A stretch of 31,618 bases of DNA from a virus: IMG/VR virus record IMGVR_UViG_3300024520_000329, positions 1-31,618 of that record; one strand, 5' to 3'. Below are positions 29,190-31,618 of the stretch, one piece after another (position 1 is the stretch's first letter; each line of letters opens with the position of its first letter). The notes below the pieces were generated by a model. That model was not told the DNA's origin. It searched no databases and saw nothing but the letters and a program-made list of their open reading frames with translations. The position numbers and the translations under genes are program-made.

Positions 29190-29809
29190 TTGAGCTCCTT
29201 TTGAACTATCTCAAAAAGTTTTTTCATACCTTCCCTGGCGGCCTCCTCGGCAAGTTGCGGGTCGGTTGGGTTTGCCTGGACCGCAATTGATTTAGGGTAA
29301 GCATCGAGCAGAGAGCGAAACGGCTGCAACGTCCTTTTGATGGCGGCCTTTGCGTCCTGCATGGGCACCAGGCCAGCTTCGGCCTTCGCATATTCCAACT
29401 CTCTGAGTTTCCGAATGGCATCCTCTTTGCCCGCCTGGGCGCGCAAAAGTTTGGTGCGCAAATCCCTCACCTCACTAGATTGATTATCCTCATTTTGCCA
29501 ATGGGGATTTTCACTTGCCCGGCGTTCTAAAAATTCTTTCCAAGTTGCCAGGTCATAAGATTCAGGGCCGCCATGCTTATCCCTAAGCTCCCACACACTT
29601 TTCCGGGTGATTCCTAATTCTTTAGCCAGGGCCGTCCAGGAGCGGATTTTTTTGGTGCGGGTGCCGTCGCCCTGGCTGTCGATTATCCCTTCCAATAAAT
29701 CTTGCTCGGCCCGGCTCAAAACTTTCCCGGCCGCGACTTTCCGAACCACATTTTCCAAATTCTTCCGGAGGACTTTGGCGGCTTCATCGGAGGTTAAGAG
29801 ATCGGCCAT
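29186..29809 (-). CDS. Terminase small subunit (Nu1-like)
   Basis: A 207-aa protein preceding the large subunit. A helix-turn-helix at about 55-80 (WTALAKELGITRKSVWELRD) would bind the packaging site. Residues 100-165 are charged coiled coil (VRDLRTKLLRAQAGKEDAIR), with the C-terminal helices expected to contact the large subunit. Gene order and overlap identify it; sequence family match is moderate. Confidence 0.82.
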   Translation of the reverse strand: MADLLTSDEAAKVLRKNLENVVRKVAAGKVLSRAEQDLLEGIIDSQGDGTRTKKIRSWTALAKELGITRKSVWELRDKHGGPESYDLATWKEFLERRASENPHWQNEDNQSSEVRDLRTKLLRAQAGKEDAIRKLRELEYAKAEAGLVPMQDAKAAIKRTLQPFRSLLDAYPKSIAVQANPTDPQLAEEAAREGMKKLFEIVQKELK

Positions 29810-29812
29810 ATT

Positions 29813-31417
29813 TTAAACTTTCAACAACTCGGGGTCTTTGCCTGTCACCTCATGCCAACGCTCGATGGCAACCGCGACGTATTCGGGGGCGAGTTCGATT
29901 GCCCGACACTTGCGCCCGAGGTTTTCGCAAGCGATGAGGGTTGACCCGCTGCCGAGGAATGGTTCGATGACCAACGCCCCGCTCGGCGTGCTGCTCTTGA
30001 TGCAACGGCACATCATCTCAACGGGTTTCGGGGTGGCATGGCCATGCCGCTCCTCGCCGCTCACTCGGGGGAATTGCCAAACGTCGGTCATGTTCTCATG
30101 CGTATTGTCGAAGTAAGCGCGGGTCGCGTAAAATGCTTGCTTGAGTTCGTCATGCTCCCGCTTGAGTTCGTCATGCTCCCGCTTGAAGGCGTCATGCTCC
30201 CGCTTGAAGGCGTCATGCTCCCGCTTGAAGGCGTCATGCTCCCGCGCCGCATCTTGTAGCTTTTTGTAATGTTCTCCGGGAATAAATGTCCATTGCGATT
30301 TGGTGAACCAATGGCCAAACATCCCGACGCCGCAAATGCGCTCAACGTCTTTCGCGCCCCATCCCATCGCCTCGCAATCTGCCGCCAGCGCGGCGCGTAT
30401 TCCCTCCCACCCTTCCCAATAATTATCGGCGTTGTTGTTAAATCCCTGCTCGCCAAGCATAAAGAAAAGGCAACGCTCGGTTTCTTGCGGGTACAATCGC
30501 AAACCCTCCGCGCCGATGTGACTTATTCCACCCGCGCCCGCGCTGCCTTTTGCCCACGCAATCTCATTGCGAAACGTCAACCGCTCCGAATCTGCCAAGC
30601 CGCCAACATACCAAAGCCGCCAAAGGTCGGGCGCGTTGCCCCAAATGTATGCGCTCGCGTTGTCCTCAAGGTGAGGCCGACAAGCCCGCCACCAATCCAT
30701 CTGAAACGCATCGAGCTTGTCGCGGTAAAGGTTGTCATTGGCAACGCCGTCTTTTTCCTTGCCCATTCCGTAAGGCGGGTCGGCGTGTAGCAGCGCGGCC
30801 TTTTCCTCGCCCATCAGCTTCGCCAGCGTTTCGGGTGCAGTCGAATCCCCGCAAGCAATCCGATGCTCGCCCAACTCCCAAACCTGCCCGAGCTTGGTTC
30901 CCCATTTCGTTTGCAGTTCCTTCGCTTGGTCAATCTTCGGCTCGGCATCGTTTTCCTCATCAACATGAAATTGAGTCAACAGCGTTTCCAAATCAGTCTC
31001 GGTGAATCCCGTCAAATCCATATCAATTGCCCCGGTATCCAAATCGCTCAACAATTCCTTCAGGCTTCCAGAATCCATTTCTGAAATCTCTGCTAGCCGA
31101 TTATCCGCGACAAGGTGCGCCAATTCATCAGCCTCATTTTCAAAATCCTGAAAGTTTACCGGGACCGATTCCACGCCCAGGATCATGGCGGCCTCATACC
31201 GGCCATGACCTGAAACCATCAGGCCGCTGAAATTGGAAATCAGAACGGGCAAGCGCCAACCCTGGTGCCTGATAATTTTTGCCAGCAACTCAATCTGTGC
31301 CGGGGGATGCCTGTTTGGGTTTCGGGGGTTGGGTTTGATTTCCGGCACGGCCACCATTTCATCAAAGGCGCAATGCACAGAAATTTCTGGCGGGGGGGAT
31401 GTGGGTTGGTTGCTCAT
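29813..31417 (-). CDS. ParB-like domain fused to beta-class DNA methyltransferase
   Basis: A 534-aa protein; I take the ATG of MSNQPTSPPP as start, as the frame continues to 31552 through unlikely sequence. Residues about 18-115 are a ParB/Srx-like domain (VPEIKPNPRNPNR, SGHGRYEAAMILG, HLVADNRLAE). Residues 183-534 are an amino-methyltransferase: DPPY at 213-216, then a target domain, then FLGSGST at 487-493 (order IV-TRD-I, as in beta-class enzymes modifying N6-adenine or N4-cytosine). Residues 393-427 carry five heptads of EHD-[AE]-[FL]-K-R. It probably modifies phage DNA against restriction or marks it for packaging, since it precedes the terminase genes. Confidence 0.88.
   Translation of the reverse strand: MSNQPTSPPPEISVHCAFDEMVAVPEIKPNPRNPNRHPPAQIELLAKIIRHQGWRLPVLISNFSGLMVSGHGRYEAAMILGVESVPVNFQDFENEADELAHLVADNRLAEISEMDSGSLKELLSDLDTGAIDMDLTGFTETDLETLLTQFHVDEENDAEPKIDQAKELQTKWGTKLGQVWELGEHRIACGDSTAPETLAKLMGEEKAALLHADPPYGMGKEKDGVANDNLYRDKLDAFQMDWWRACRPHLEDNASAYIWGNAPDLWRLWYVGGLADSERLTFRNEIAWAKGSAGAGGISHIGAEGLRLYPQETERCLFFMLGEQGFNNNADNYWEGWEGIRAALAADCEAMGWGAKDVERICGVGMFGHWFTKSQWTFIPGEHYKKLQDAAREHDAFKREHDAFKREHDAFKREHDELKREHDELKQAFYATRAYFDNTHENMTDVWQFPRVSGEERHGHATPKPVEMMCRCIKSSTPSGALVIEPFLGSGSTLIACENLGRKCRAIELAPEYVAVAIERWHEVTGKDPELLKV
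30137..30241 (-). repeat. Five 21-bp tandem repeats inside the methyltransferase gene
   Basis: Three copies encode EHDAFKR and two EHDELKR, giving a 35-residue charged helix (residues 393-427) between the target domain and the SAM-binding motif. The repeats are nearly identical at the DNA level, so they are recent and probably variable in number. Confidence 0.95.
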
Positions 31418-31606
31418 AAAGTCTGGCCTATGCATAGCGGCTAAGAATGCCCCGCATTGCCCTGAGTTTGCCATGTAAGCCGTCGAGTGAATCGATTGGC
31501 ATAGCGACTCGAAAAGGTGCGTCCAGGAGCGCACGCGCAAACCTCGGCTCAACGGGCGCGGGGCGTAACCATCCCGAACCGGTTCGGTTTATACAAAAAA
31601 GACGAG
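31418..31606. promoter_or_regulatory. Non-coding region between terminal repeat and first gene
   Basis: About 190 bases. It holds the perfect palindrome CCGAACCGGTTCGG (31574-31587), TATAAA on the minus strand just beyond it (31591-31596), a GTGCG...CGCAC inverted repeat (31517-31534) and a TCGAGT...ACTCGA pair near 31484-31512. In a lambda-type map this is the cosB/terminase-binding side of cos. Whether the palindrome serves terminase, a repressor or a promoter is not clear from sequence alone. Confidence 0.45.
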
Positions 31607-31618
31607 CTGCGACCGCAC
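31607..31618. repeat. 12-base direct terminal repeat, right copy
   Basis: Identical to bases 1-12 (CTGCGACCGCAC). Confidence 0.9.

Overview
This window looks like a complete or nearly complete temperate tailed-phage (lambda-like) genome. The two ends carry the same 12 bases (1-12 and 31607-31618), and every convincing gene, including the integrase, lies on the minus strand, so the genome reads from high to low coordinates. The host is not certain. Shine-Dalgarno starts, an integrase next to the 3' half of a bacterial tRNA-Arg(ACG), and small DNA-binding proteins that resemble (from memory) families common in Verrucomicrobia point to a bacterium of that kind; this is inference.

Reading order from the right end: a ParB-domain/DNA methyltransferase fusion (29.8-31.4 kb); terminase small and large subunits (27.4-29.8 kb); a non-coding block of long repeats and hairpins (26.56-27.38 kb); then the head and neck genes: an unknown basic protein, a gpW-like joining protein, portal, a 56-aa protein, a protease with an in-frame scaffold, a decoration protein and the major capsid protein (20.9-26.5 kb). 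Next come connector, tail terminator-like, tail tube and chaperone genes, a tape measure, one unknown protein and a repetitive S74-type tail fibre (12.3-20.8 kb). A compact cassette of small membrane proteins, a nested short ORF and a lipoprotein (11.3-12.2 kb) is probably for lysis; no endolysin is recognisable.

From 11.1 to 6.7 kb lies an accessory/lysogeny region: short unknown proteins that share a duplicated leader, an attP-like site with paired arm repeats, the integrase, a membrane protein and a ribbon-helix-helix ORF. A 430-bp control region with two dyad operators and a terminator (6.4-6.85 kb) precedes the early operon: an excisionase-like HTH protein, a zinc-ribbon ORF, a Bet/RecT annealing protein, a RecB/Cas4-like nuclease, a small HTH protein, a cytosine-methylase-like protein, a replication initiator with an embedded iteron/polypurine origin candidate, a winged-helix protein and several small proteins. 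A strong terminator and an AT-rich non-coding stretch close the map at the left end.

The most unusual structure is a 25-bp motif (AAGGTAGA, 11 variable bases, TTAGT on the coding strand) found five times, always at a gene start or junction in the structural module, including inside the protease gene just before the presumed scaffold start. Others are the hairpin array beside the terminase, the 12-base terminal repeat that may be a cos overhang, and the embedded origin candidate.
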